In this document: in pieces, positions 34,124 to 45,584 of the stretch
How positions within the stretch are numbered: the stretch's first letter is position 1
Layout of the letters: every line of letters starts with the position of its first letter
Assembly (NCBI RefSeq): GCF_047675955.1
Contig: NC_132927.1
Span: 66,507,702-66,571,701 of the forward strand
Source: Chlorocebus sabaeus
Taxonomy: Eukaryota > Chordata > Mammalia > Primates > Cercopithecidae
Length of the DNA stretch: 64,000 nt
Reading direction: 5' to 3'
Notes under the pieces: model-generated
What the model was told of the DNA's origin: nothing
What the model saw: the letters and a program-made list of their open reading frames with translations, nothing else
Database searches by the model: none
Translations under genes and position numbers: made by a program

Positions 34124-34845
34124 TGTGGACTAAGCTCTGATTTTTATCTTGCCCAAATTCTCATCTAAGGGGCTTAGGGAGTCATGTCCTACACCCCATA
34201 AATTCTTATCAGATCTGTTTTATTTGGCCCTATATATCATGACTTACTTTCCAGTCTGACTTTGGAATAACATTATGAGATAAGGAAAAAAATATTTAAT
34301 CCCAAAAGTCTCTTGTGAGAAAAATCCACATTCTATAGAGAATCCCCTTTCCCCTTTGTTTACCTTCCTTTCTTTCCAGATCTAGGAGATAATCAGCTAA
34401 GATCCAGGCACCCTTTTAGGGCTAATAAGAAACATTTTATAACCTACTTTCTCTCTGAAGGCTGCTATCTGAGATTCCTCTGCACAACAAATTTGGTCTC
34501 CACATCCTTTATGTTAACCTGAACATTCCTTTCTATTGATCCCAGGTCTTCAGATAAACTCAACCAATTGTCAACCAGAAAATGTTTAAATTTACCTATA
34601 GCCTGGAAGCCCCTGCTTTGAGTTGTCCCGCCTTTCTGAACCAAACCAATGTATTTCTTAAATGTATTTGATTGATGACCCATGCCTTCCTAAAATATGT
34701 AAAACCAAGCATTACTCTGACTGCCTTGGGCACATGTTCTCAGGATCTCCTGAGGACTGTGTCATGAGCCATGGTCACTCATATTTGGCTCAGAATAAAC
34801 CTCCTCAAATATTTTACAGAGTTTGACTCTTTTCATCGACAATAA
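34124..34845 (+). repeat. ERV 5' LTR, copy 2 of the family
   Basis: Sense LTR directly upstream of a primer-binding site. It shares long blocks with 7985-9776 and with the antisense copy at 41850-42870, including the left end 'ggactaagctctgattttt'. An aataaa poly-A signal lies at about 34793. No matching 3' LTR was found in the window. Confidence 0.65.
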
Positions 34846-34847
34846 TA

Positions 34848-34865
34848 TGGCGCCCAACATGGGGC
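34848..34865 (+). promoter_or_regulatory. Retroviral primer-binding site, tRNA-Lys type
   Basis: tggcgcccaacatggggc lies two bases past the LTR end. It fits the lysine-tRNA (Lys1,2) type site with one difference. This fixes the LTR boundary and the sense orientation of the provirus. Confidence 0.65.
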
Positions 34866-35598
34866 CTCTGAGAAGACTCAGGACCCTGAAGGAGTTGCCT
34901 GAAACTGGAGCTAAGGAACCAGCAGGAGCTCACTGAAGCCTTACTAAGTTTGAGCTTCTCCTCTGGTGGGACTGGTAAGTCCTTCTGAGCCCTGGACCTC
35001 CCATTTTGGTTGATGGTCCTTTATTTATCCTGAGCTGTTTTTTTGTTTTTTTGTTTTTTTCCTTTCTCTTTCTATCTTTTCTTCTAGAATGTTGGCTAAA
35101 ACCTTAATTTTAGGTTCAGTGGTGCATTCAAAAGGGCCGGCCTTTATCTATTGCCTTTTCTCTCAAAATTAATCTCAATTGACTTGTAGGCACTGTGCTC
35201 ATGGAACTGAACTGTTATTTTTCATAAGTAAATGAGAGACTGAGTTCTTCAGCTCCAAAGAGAAAGGACACTTTGCTCCTCCCAGCTGAAAGTCACCTCA
35301 GGGTGACCAGGGGCCTTGTGGGAGTGTCTAGGGGGTTGACCCACCCAAGACTTGCAGTGGCCCTATAGGAAACTCCCAACAAATATTAATTTAAAAAGGC
35401 TCGTCCAGGAAATACACGTAAGGGCTGATTGCTCAGCCTTTTAAGGCTGCCACTCAGAAGTGGCAGACCTCTGAAGAGAGAAACTGAGACATGTAAGAGG
35501 GTGGAAATGACTCAGTGGTGACACACTGTGGAGTCCTGCCCACAAGCAGCACGTATCAGTCCACCACACAAAACCTTAGGCCACAGGTCAGTTCTCTT

Positions 35599-35637
<39 letters not shown>

Positions 35638-35642
35638 TTTTT
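35599..35642. repeat. (TTTA)n microsatellite
   Basis: About 11 units forming the tail of the antisense Alu. Confidence 0.9.
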
Positions 35643-35922
35643 GAGGCAGTATCTCACTCTGTCACCCAGCCTGGAGTGCAGTGGTATGACCTCAGCTCAC
35701 TGCAACCTCTGCCTTCTGGGTTCAAGTGATTCTCCTCAGCCTCCCAAGTACCTGAGATTGGAGGTACATGCCACCATTCCCTGCTAATTTTTATATTTTC
35801 AGTAGAGATGGGGTTTTGCCATGTTGACAAGGCTGGCCTGAAACTCCTGACCTCAAGTAATCTGCCCGTCTCAGCCTCCCAAAGTGCTGGGATTAAAAGC
35901 ATGAGCCACCGGGCCTGGCCAA
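35643..35922 (-). repeat. Alu, antisense
   Basis: Full-length Alu in the ERV leader; a C/A-rich run follows at 35926-35940. Confidence 0.85.
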
Positions 35923-36249
35923 GTTCCCCCCCCAAAAAAAGGAAATAAAACCCTCCAAAAAAAAGAGGAAAGGCAAGGAGAGTGGCCCTCTATGGGCACC
36001 CAGCTGGGTTTAGTTTCAATAACTATAGCCTCTTTACTTCTGAGTATTTATGTAAATGGGAAGATCTTACTAAAAATGACCTAGGTCTAAGTTTCCAAAA
36101 TGGGGAACTTTTGATATCCCTAAATTGATTTTCTTGTACTCTAGATTAGAAAAATTAGGCTAAAAAATCAAAGAAAATGAATTGGAATTGTACTTTAGCT
36201 GGCACCTAGAATCATCAAAAAGAGAGAATAATAAGCTTTCCTCCCTCCA

Positions 36250-37680
36250 GGAAGTTAATTAAAAGTTTTTTGAAACTGTCTCAGAACTAAAGAAATTAGT
36301 AGAAGTCCCTTCTGAAATCAGGAAGACCCCAGAAACTCTCTCCCCTTCTGCTCCTCCTGACCCTCTTCTCTCTGAACTTCCTTGTCTGGGCAATTTCATT
36401 TTTCCTCCTCCTTCCCCTACTCTCTTGCCTCAAGCCACAGGGGTACCAGAAATAGCTGGAGAAAATAATACTGTAATTGTTCCTTTTAGAGTAAAACCCA
36501 CTGGCAGAGGGGATCCTAACATAATATATAAACCCTGGACCAAGTCAGACTTAAAGGCCCTGGTATCTGGATTCCCCAATCTGAAGTAGATCCCTTTGGA
36601 TTTGCTAAGGAATTCCAATTAACGCTTTAGACTTATGATCCAGGGTTCTCTGACCTGTATCAGCTGATGGAGTTACTGGTCCCCAAAAACAAAGCTGCAG
36701 AATGGTTTAGAGTAGCAGATTAGAAACAGCCTTTAGAAGATTTTGATAAAATAGATGCACCTGGAAGAGAGAGATGCAGCGAAGCTTTGCAATCACCTCC
36801 GTGAAACTGTATCATGGATATTCCCCAAGGTTATAGATTGGGCAAAGTTGCAACAATGTAACATATGCCCAAATGAAACCATGCCTGACTTTTATATCAG
36901 GTTTGAAGAGACACTCAAATAGTTTTCAGGAATACCTCCTAAAACTTCAAACATGGTAGAAGTGACATCTTACTAAATTCTGGGTTTATTCAAGGTTTGG
37001 ATAAGGAGTTAGCAACCCTAATAAAGCAGAACAATGTGGCTTGGGCTTCCTTGACCACTAGCCACCTAGTCACCTTAGCTGACTAATTGTCGCAAACAAT
37101 CATTAAGAAAGAAAATGAAACAGTCTCTAAAATTATGAGTTTACAACTAAAACAACTTAGTAACCAAGTTGGGAGCTTGCAAGGGTCCCATGGTCCCCAG
37201 AGATCTAAGCCACCCCAAGAGGAAGCAATTTGCCACTTTTGCAAAAAGAAAGGACTTTTGTTTGTTGTTGTTGAGACGGAGTCTCACTCTGTTGCCCAGG
37301 CTGGAGTGCAATGGCATGGTCTGGGTTCACTGCAACCTCCGCTTCCTGAGTTCAAGCGATACTCCTGCCTCAGCCTCCCAAGTAGCTGGGATTACAGATG
37401 CACGCCAACACACCTGGCTAATTTTTGTATTTCGATAGAGACGGGGTTTCGCTGTGTTGCCCAGGCTGATCTCAAACTCCTGAGCTCAGGCAATCCACAC
37501 TCCTCGGCCTCCCAAAGTGCTAGGATTATAGGCACGAGCCACCATGCCCAGCCAAGAAAGGACAATTTTAAAAAGAATGCAAAAAACTTAAATGGGCGCT
37601 TGCACAAAGGGTGCAAAGGGCCCCAGAGGAAGGCACCCGAACAATTCAAAAATCAGAATAGGGATGCTCCGAGGGAATAG
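36250..37680 (+). pseudogene. ERV gag, degenerate
   Basis: Gamma-like gag resemblance: a Pro/Ser-rich stretch at about 36310-36440, then capsid-like sequence with in-frame stops where Trp codons would be common (tag at 36721-36723 and 36920-36922). A CxxC zinc-knuckle start lies at about 37233, and an Alu is inserted immediately after it. It cannot make Gag. Confidence 0.55.
37256..37553 (-). repeat. Alu, antisense, in the gag zinc knuckle
   Basis: TSD aagaaaggac (ending 37255, and 37554-37563). It splits the zinc-knuckle coding sequence. The 197-codon frame 37087-37680 is an ERV-Alu-ERV chimera. Confidence 0.9.
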
Positions 37681-38043
37681 AGACGGCTTTCCCCTACTTC
37701 TAACTAATACTTTAGGAGAAGTAGAACTACCCATAAATGGGGAAGATACCAAAGTCCTTGTCAACACCGGCGCTAGGCTGTCAGTTTTTAACCCTACCTT
37801 GATTAAAAACCCTTTCCCCTGGAGTAAAGAAAAAGTCCAAGTGGTAGGGTTTTCAAACTCTCCTATTGGAGCCTTTAAATCAAATCCCCTTCAATTTCAA
37901 TCAGGAAAACTAATGGGGCATCACGTTTTTCTTCTAGTAGATAGTGCCCCCATACACCTGCTGGGATGGGATTTCCTAGAGACCCATAATGCTCACATCT
38001 CCTTTTCACAGAGGGAGAAAAGATACTCAACTTGGGAGACATA
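37681..38043 (+). pseudogene. ERV protease with altered active site
   Basis: Open frame (part of 37592-38044) with retroviral aspartic-protease layout, including a flap region and the LLGWDFL-type motif near 37960. At the catalytic triplet the codons read Asn-Thr-Gly (aac at about 37761), where the family has aspartate. It is therefore predicted to be inactive even though the frame is open. Confidence 0.65.
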
Positions 38044-38372
38044 GAAAACTTAGAAAAGCCCACAAGTAATATTATGCTTGGTAAAATTAATCAAGATTCT
38101 GGACAGGAAAAATTAGAACCTTTCTTATCGAAGGTCCCAGACTCCTTATGGGCAAACTCTTCCACAGATACTGGGTGAATTAACTCAGCAGTCCGTATAG
38201 AGATAACCATAAATCTATCCAAACCCCTGCCAAATGTAAGGCAATATCTCCTTAGACCAGAAGCCTTACTAGGAATCAAACCAATCATTCAGGACTATTT
38301 ATACAAAGGACTCATAATACCCTGCACCAGCCCTTGCAATACACCAATCCTCCCAGTTAACAAGCCAAATGG

Positions 38373-38671
38373 TCGCCAGGCATGGTGGCTCACGCCTGTA
38401 ATCCCAGCACTTTGGGAGGCTGAGGTGGGTGGATCACCTGAGGTCAGGAGTTCCAGATCAGCCTAGCCAATATGACGAAACCCTGTCTCTACTGAAAACA
38501 CAAAAATTAGCTGGACATGTTGGCAGGCACCTGTAATCCCAGCTACTTGGGAGGCTGAGGCAGGAGAATCACTTGACCCCGGGAGGCAGAGATTGCAACG
38601 AGCTGAGATCATGCCACTGCACTGCAGCCTGGCCAACAGAGCAAGACTCGGTCTCAAAAAAAAAAAAAAAA
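38373..38671 (+). repeat. Alu in RT
   Basis: Exact TSD aagccaaatgg (38362-38372, 38672-38682). Confidence 0.9.
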
Positions 38672-38927
38672 AAAGCCAAATGGGAAATGCTGGAGATTTG
38701 TTCAAGACCTAAGAGTTATAAATAAAATAGTAATTCCCAGACACCCTGTTGTTCCCGACTCCCACAGCTTACTGTCCAATATTCCTATCACTCCCAGCCA
38801 CTTCTCTGTAATAAGGTGGTGCATTTTTCAGCATGCCTGTAGAGCAAAATAGCCAGTATATTGCTTTCACTTTGGAAAATTGCCAGTACACATGGATAGT
38901 CTTACCCCAGGGCTACTCTGAAAGTCC

Positions 38928-38930
<3 letters not shown>

Positions 38931-38974
<44 letters not shown>
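38931..38974. repeat. (TA)n microsatellite
   Basis: About 22 units, followed by about 32 T. Confidence 0.95.
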
Positions 38975-39007
<33 letters not shown>

Positions 39008-39281
39008 TCTTGCTCTATCACCCAGGCTGGAATACAGTGGCGTGATCTCTGCTCACTGCAACCTCTGCCTCCCGGGTTCAAGTGGTTCTCCTGCCTCATC
39101 CTCCCAAGTAGCTGGGATTACAGGTGCCTGCCACCACGCCTGGCTAATTTTTGTATTTTTAGTAGAGACGGGGTTTAGCTGTGTTGGCCAAGCTGGTCTC
39201 AAACTCCTGAGCTCAGGTGATCCACATGCCTTGGCCTCCTAAAGTGCTGGGATTAAAGGCGTGAGCCACCACATCCAGCCT
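38975..39281 (-). repeat. Alu, antisense
   Basis: Alu with a long poly-T, landed at the poly-A side of an antisense L1 3' end. Confidence 0.85.
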
Positions 39282-39453
39282 CTTTTATTTTTTACTTATT
39301 TTTTTTTTACTTTAAGTTCTGGGATAGATGTGCAGAATGTGCAGGTTTGTTATGTAGGTATACATGCGCCATGGTGGTTTGCTGCACCCATCAACCCGTC
39401 GTCTAGGTTTTAAGCCCTGCATGCATTTGGTGTTTTTTTCTAATGCTCTCCTT
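39282..39453 (-). mobile_element. L1PA-like 3' end, antisense
   Basis: 'actttaagttctgggatag' and 'gcaggtttgttatgtaggtatacatg' are the antisense L1 3' UTR. The whole insertion (TA run, Alu, L1) is flanked by exact aaagtcctac at 38921-38930 and 39454-39463. Confidence 0.9.
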
Positions 39454-40204
39454 AAAGTCCTACTTATTTTTCTCGAATAGTAAAGGCAGATTTAGATGAC
39501 ACTGAATTTTCAAATGAATCTACTCTAATTCAGTATGTGAATGATTTATCGTTGTGTTCATCCCCACTACCAAAATGCAGGGAAGGTACTGTCCGCCTAT
39601 TACAACAGCTTGCTTTTAAGGGACACAAAGTGTCAAAAGATAAATTACAATTTTGCCTTCTCCAAGTTAAATATTTGAGACATATGATTTCCTCAAGGTG
39701 GCTATTAATAAACCCTGAGAGAATCTCTGCTGTTATGATCTTTCCCATGCCCCAAACTGAAAAGCAATTAAGAGGATGCTTAGGGTTAACAGGCTATTGC
39801 AGGAGTTGGATTCCAAACTACTCCGTCATGACCCAACCCCTACAGAAGAAACTAAAACAGACCCAGGCGGAACCAATCCACTGGGAAGAGGGGGAAACCC
39901 AACACGAGAATATCTAAAACAGGCTCTCACCCAAGCCCTTGCTCTAGGCCACCCCATTTACAGCCTTCCTTTTTCCCTCTTTGTACATGAAATAAATGGG
40001 AATGTTCTACGAGTATTAACTCAAAAACATGGTGACAATTACAGACCCATTCGTTATTTCAGTCAACACTTAGATCCAGTTGCAAGGGGGCACCCTCATT
40101 GTTTGAGGACTGTATCAGCTGCAGCCACCCTATGCAAAACAGGGAAGAATTTGTCCTAGGGTACCCTCTGACCATCTATGCCCCTCACTCTGTGAAATGT
40201 CTTC

Positions 40205-40497
40205 TTCTTTTATTTTGAGACAGAGTTTCACTCTGTCACCCGGGGTTGTACTGCAATGGCATGATCTTGGTTCCCTGCAACCTCCACCTCCCAGGTTCAA
40301 GCAATTCTCCTGCTTCAGCCTTCGGAGTAGCTGGGATTACAGGCATGCACCACCACACCTGGCTAATTTTTGTATTTTTAGTAGAGACGATTTTTCACAA
40401 TGTTGGCCAGGCTGGTCTCAAACTCCTGACCTCAGGTTATCCGCTTGCCTCAACCTCCCAAAAGTGCTGGGATTTCAGGCGTGAGTCACTGTGCCTG
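40205..40497 (-). repeat. Alu, antisense
   Basis: Flanks gtgaaatgtcttc / gtgaaatctcttc; inserted in pol. Confidence 0.85.
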
Positions 40498-40611
40498 GGT
40501 GAAATCTCTTCCAAGCTCTCACCACACTCAACGCTATTCTGTTAGCCACCTTGTCTCTTATGAGGTACTCCTGCTTTCTGCCCCCAACATCTCTTTGAAG
40601 CATTGTAACAC

Positions 40612-40906
40612 CTTTTTTTTTTTTTAGACAGAGTCTCGCTCTGTTGCCCAGGCTGGAGTGCAGTGGCACAATCTGGGGTCACTGCAACCTCCGCCTCCTG
40701 AGTTCAAGCAATTCTCCTGCCTCAGCCTCCTGAGCAGCTGCGATTACAGGCACCTGCCACCATGCCTGACTAATTTTTGTATTTTTAGTAGAGATGGGGC
40801 TTCACCATATTGGTCAGGCTGGTCTCGAACTCCTAACCTCAAGTGATCCACCTGCCTCAGCCTCCCAAAGTTCTGGGATTACAGGTGTGAGCCACCACAC
40901 GCAGTC
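40612..40906 (-). repeat. Alu, antisense
   Basis: Flanks gcattgtaacac / gtgctgtaacac; inserted in pol. Confidence 0.85.
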
Positions 40907-41591
40907 GAAGTGCTGTAACACTCTTAACCCTGCTACCCTGCTCCTCCTTCCAGGAGAACAAGAGGAGGAAGAGGAATGTGACTGCAATCTACTAACATCT
41001 TACTCTCCCCTAGAGAAGCTTTACAGGAAACTCCCATTGATAATATGCTGAATTAATGTGGTTCATGGCGGGTTCTTATTTAAGGGAAAACCAGGGGCAT
41101 TACAGGGCAGGATATGCCATCACTTCCATAGCAGACATAATAGAAAGTGCCCAGCTCCAAGGAGTCAACTCAGCCCAGATGGCTGAATTAATAGCATTAA
41201 CTAGAGCTTGTAAATTAACTAAAGGAAAAGTGGCAAATATACGTACTGAGAGCTGATACGCTTTCGGAGTAGCCCATGATTTTGGCATGCTGTGGAAACA
41301 GGATTTCTGACTTCATCAGGACAGCCCATATGAAATGGACACCAAGTCTCAGAGTTACTAGAAGCAATTCAGATGCCAAAGAAACTTGCAATCATACAAA
41401 TTCCTGGGCACTCACAGGATAACACTGAAGAAACAAAAGGAAACAATCTAGCTAATGCTGCAGCAAAGAATGCTGACCTAGGAAAGAAGGCCTGTCCTGT
41501 ACGGAAATGTACCTTTCATCCTACAAACACCCTCACTAACATTCTTTTACAATGTCAACAAGCATCTACCCCTCAAGAGAAACAAACCTGG

Positions 41592-41843
41592 CAGCCAGGC
41601 ACAGTGGCTCACGCCTGTAATCCCAGCACTTTGGGAGGCCGAGGCGGGCGGATAACCTGAGGTCGGGAGTTCGAGACCAGCCTGACCAACATGGAGAAAC
41701 CCTGTCTCTACTAAAAATACAAAACTAGCTGGGCATGGTGGCGTATGCCTGTAATCCAAGCTACTCAGGACCCTGAGGCAGGAGAATCGCTTGAACCTGG
41801 GAAGACAGAGGTTGCAGTGAGCTAAGATTGCGCCATTGCACTC
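41592..41843 (+). repeat. 3'-truncated Alu
   Basis: Ends at 'gcgccattgcactcc' without tail and joins LTR sequence directly. This marks a rearrangement breakpoint. Confidence 0.8.
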
Positions 41844-41849
41844 CCATGG

Positions 41850-42870
41850 GCATGGCCCATAACACAGCCCTCAGGAAGTCCTGAGAACATGTGTCCAAGG
41901 TGGTCGGGGTGCAGCTTGGTTTTATATATTTTAGGGAGGCATGAGACATCAATCAAATTCATTTAAGAAATACATTGGTTTGGTTCAGAAAGGCAGGACA
42001 ACTCGAAGCGGGGGCTTCCAGGTTATAAGTAAATTTTAACGTTTTCTGGTTGACAATTGGTTGAGTTTATCTAAAGACCTGGGATTAATGGAAAGGAGGG
42101 TTCAGGTTAAGGTTGTGGAGATCAAGTTTTATTGTGCAGAGGAAGCTTTCAGAGAGCAGACTTCAGAGACAGCAGGTTGTGAAATGTTTCTTATCAGACT
42201 TAAAAGGGTGTTTGGCTCAGGCCAGGTGTGGTGGCTCACGCATGTAATCCCGGCACTTTGGGAGGCCCAGGCGGGTGGATCTCAAGGTCAAGAATTCAAG
42301 AACAGCCTGTCCAAGATGGTGGAACCTCGTTTCTACTAAAAATTAAAAAAAATTAGCTGGGCGTGGTGACGGGCATCTGTAATCTCAGCTACTTGGGAGG
42401 CTGAGGCAGAGAATTGCTTGAACCCCGGAGGTGGAGGTTGCAGTGAGCCGAGATTGTGCCACTGCACTCCAGCCTAGGCAACAGAGCGAGACTCAGTCTC
42501 AAAAAAAAAAAAAAAAAGGAGGAGGGGTGGTGCCTGGTTCTTGGTTGATTATCTCCTGGATCTGGAAAGGAAGGAAGGAAAACAAAGGTGAAAGGGGATT
42601 CCTATAGAATGTTGTTAATTTCTCCCACAAGAGACTTTGCAGGGCAATTTCAAGGTATGGCAAGGAAATATAATTTTGGGGTAAAACATTTTGATTTTCC
42701 TCCTTGTTATGCCAGAGTCAGATTGGAAAGTAAGTCATAATATACAGGGTCAAATAAAACCCATCTGAGAATTTATGGTTTGTGGGGCATGACTCCTCAG
42801 ACCCCTTAGATAGGAATTTGGGCAAGATAAAAAAATCAGAGCTTAGTCCTAAGATCTATGCAATCTTCCT
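41850..42870 (-). repeat. Antisense LTR, copy 3 of the family
   Basis: Reverse complement of the 34124 LTR, containing the same blocks in opposite order and ending with 'aaatcagagcttagtcc' near 42850. The U5/poly-A end is missing at the Alu junction. It lies between pol and env, where integrase should be. Confidence 0.7.
42221..42517 (+). repeat. Alu in the antisense LTR
   Basis: Full-length Alu with poly-A tail to about 42517. Confidence 0.85.
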
Positions 42871-44144
42871 TGGTATAACTTTCTAAATGGGTGTGGCCGT
42901 ACATTCCCTTGCTAAAGCCAGAAAAATGTTTTACTTGTTCATTCTCATTCCCACAATCTCCTCTGTCTGCCTATACCACACTTCTTCTCTTTTCAAACCT
43001 GAAATTTTCTCCTGGTCCCCTGCAAACCTCAGCAATCTTCCTGCAGGCAGAGTCCACATCATTTGGTATGATATAGACCGGGACAAAATGAAGACTGTTA
43101 TGTGGAACAGCACCATTCTAAACATTCCCTGAGGTTCCCCCTTCTTAGGGTATCTCCATTATAGGGCTGCAACCAAACATGACGCCCTGCAGGAATCCTC
43201 ACCTAACAATGCCTCAGGACATCACTGAGGGGGTCTAACCAGGTAGAACATGGCGTAACAGTAGATATTGGGGATAATCAGTTGAGGCAATTGCCTGGTT
43301 ATAATGGGAAAAATCTAGCTGCCTCCTGTGTAAACTGCCGTAGCATGGCCTGTCCAAATAACCACCAGTCCTGTGCTTATGGCTGGATGCCCCTATCCAG
43401 GACCAAAGGTGCTGACACTGCCTTTGAGGAACTATTTATGGGAGTTAATTAGTGGACAGAGGTCCCCAAGGGGACAAATTCCACCCTAAGACCAGGGCGC
43501 TTCTGGAAAGCCTTATGGAATACTCAGGCAAGTGTGTACTGAGGTGTAACCTCCACTCACTTAACAATTGTATGGGATACCCAGCGGTTCTGGATTGACT
43601 CCATTTATCCAAATTGTACAAATTCCATCAGGATACAACAGCAACAGCATTCCTGGTGGATACACCAAAATTGGCCACCCAAAAAACTAAAGCATGACCT
43701 CAGTGGAGGAGTTGGAGCTGGGCTAGGCATATAGGGGCAAGCTGAGCTCATGGCTAATGAAGAGACACTCTTTAGAAAAAATGAAGACATTCTTTAGAAA
43801 AAAATTCCCCACTGAAGATAGACCACATAGAAGGAATGCTATTCCAGGAAGAAAGGATGGGAAGCTGCTTTAAAAGATAACACAACACTCATCAAATGGA
43901 TAAAAGAAACCAGAAAAACCATGAAAACACACTCCCAAAACCAAAGATGGGAACAAGCATGTACTCTTACCCAACAGGGGCTCATATCTATTCTATTACA
44001 TATGGAATCTGGGGTGGCTAGGAAGCAATGGCCTACAATCCTCAGTACTGACGCACAATCCAGTCACCTATGGAAAATATTTGGTCCCCCAAACTTATGG
44101 GGATTTTTGCACAGTAAACATGACCTTAAACATTGTATTCTCAG

Positions 44145-44481
44145 CTGGGCACAGTGGCTCATGCCTGTAATCCCAGCACTTTGGGAGGCTGAGGCGGGCG
44201 GATCACCTGAAGTCAGGAGTTTGAGACCAGCCTGACCCACATGGAGAAACCCTGTCTCTACTAAAAATACAAAATTAGCCAGGTGTGGTGGCTCATGCCT
44301 GTAATCCCTGCTATTCAGGAGGCTGAGGCAGGAGAATCGCTTGAACCCGGGAGGCGGAGGTTACGGTAAGCTGAGATCACGTCGCACCATTGCACTCCAG
44401 CCTGGACAACTGAGCGAAACTCCATCTCAAAAAAAAAGAAAGAAAAGCAAGCAAACAAACAACAACAACAACAAAAAACCC
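44145..44481 (+). repeat. Alu in env
   Basis: Exact TSD ttgtattctcag (44133-44144, 44482-44493). The tail contains (CAA)n. Confidence 0.9.
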
Positions 44482-44823
44482 TTGTATTCTCAGAGCACAG
44501 GCACCAAAGTTAAATGAGGCTCAAAGGTACTCTGTTATCCAACTGGAAGACATTGGGACTATTGTAAACAATACAAGAATACTCCCTCTGGGAAATACTA
44601 CCCCTGGGCTATTTTAGCTGATAATAACACATGGCATCCATCTCCCTTTCAGGTTGTGAAAACAGAAAACGAGAATGGCTATGCCCTCAAACCACTTGGA
44701 AGCCTGATTTTTCCCAGACTTGGCCTCTAATATCCACCCCCATGGCACATAGCATCTAGTGTATGGGCCATGTCTATTGGGAGGGATGACAAAACGACAC
44801 TGTAGAATTATACGACTTCTCTT

Positions 44824-45180
44824 GTGACAAAACCTCTTTCCTCGCCCCCGCCCCCCCACCCAAATACCAGTATTTGGGGCAATACAAAAGTGGTGGGAAA
44901 AATCGATTTGTCCATTGTTAACAAGTCCTACAACAATTTAGACATTGAGGACCAGGCGTTTCTTGCATTTGATTTATACCCTCCTCAGGATGCTATACCT
45001 GTAGTGATCAAATGGCCAGAAGAGAGATTAAATTTATTGGACTCTAATTTAGTGTTGGTCGTACAATCCTCAAATAAGATTTATCATAAGGTTCAAATGA
45101 CCCTTGATAAGGAGGGTAAACATATTGTGAGTCTGACCAAAGAATATGATGATGCATGCAGTGGTTTTTTGGCTGGTTAG
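44824..45180 (+). pseudogene. 119-codon open stretch in the env 3' region
   Basis: Longest stop-free frame of the env remnant. It begins with a Pro run from a C-rich tract. It is acidic/aliphatic and has almost no cysteine. It shifts frame just before the membrane-spanning segment. It is not recognised as any host protein, and is probably transmembrane-subunit ectodomain that has escaped stops. Confidence 0.4.
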
Positions 45181-45399
45181 GTTGTGTACTGCCCCCTGAC
45201 TCTACCTATAACCTTCTCGGATGCCTACTCTTTGCTATCTTTATGGTATTTGTCACTGTATTAGCATTATAGATCTCTTGTAAATGTTATGCCAAATACA
45301 GCAAAAGGAAGAAGGCACAATTAAAGACCCAGATCATGATAGCTCACAAAATAGATATAATTTGGAACATTTTTTTAGACCAACCCTAGGCCTGACTCC

Positions 45400-45584
45400 T
45401 GCAGCAGGAACTACAGGTAACTGCCACCACGCCCGGCTAATTTTTTCTTTTTTTGTATTTTTAGTAGAGACAGAGTTTCACCATGTTAGCCAGGCTGGTC
45501 TTGAACCCCTGACCTCAAGTGATCTGCCTGTCTTGGCCTTTCAAAGTGCTGGGATTACAGGTGTGAGCCACCACAACCAACCTT
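45400..45584 (-). repeat. Partial Alu, antisense
   Basis: Only the part from the A-rich middle to the Alu 5' end is present. Confidence 0.75.

Larger units (their letters stand above)
34866..36249 (+). other. ERV leader and 5' gag debris
   Basis: Untranslated leader and early gag sequence, interrupted by a (TTTA)n run and an antisense Alu. No intact frame. Confidence 0.45.
38090..41590 (+). pseudogene. ERV pol: RT and RNase H, broken by five insertions
   Basis: Class I-like RT begins near 38180. The catalytic box reads Tyr-Val-Asn-Asp at 39534-39545, so the first of its two aspartates is replaced. RT thumb/connection sequence continues in a 126-codon frame (39537-39917). RNase H-like sequence runs to about 41580, with frameshifts. 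The integrase coding region expected next is absent. Inserted elements are Alus at 38373, 38975, 40205 and 40612, and an L1 3' end at 39282. It is non-functional. Confidence 0.65.
42887..45300 (+). pseudogene. ERV env, degenerate
   Basis: The first frame (42887-43132) has a hydrophobic leader starting near 42929 and an N-glycosylation-type site near its end. Stops and frameshifts follow. A Gly-rich hydrophobic stretch (about 43700-43725) may mark the fusion peptide. A Trp-rich pre-membrane segment and membrane span lie at 45150-45270, ending in tag. An Alu interrupts at 44145. It cannot make a functional envelope. Confidence 0.5.

Noticed and set aside
37087..37680. 197-codon frame
   Set aside because: Chimera of ERV gag and an inserted Alu with a clear TSD; not a gene.
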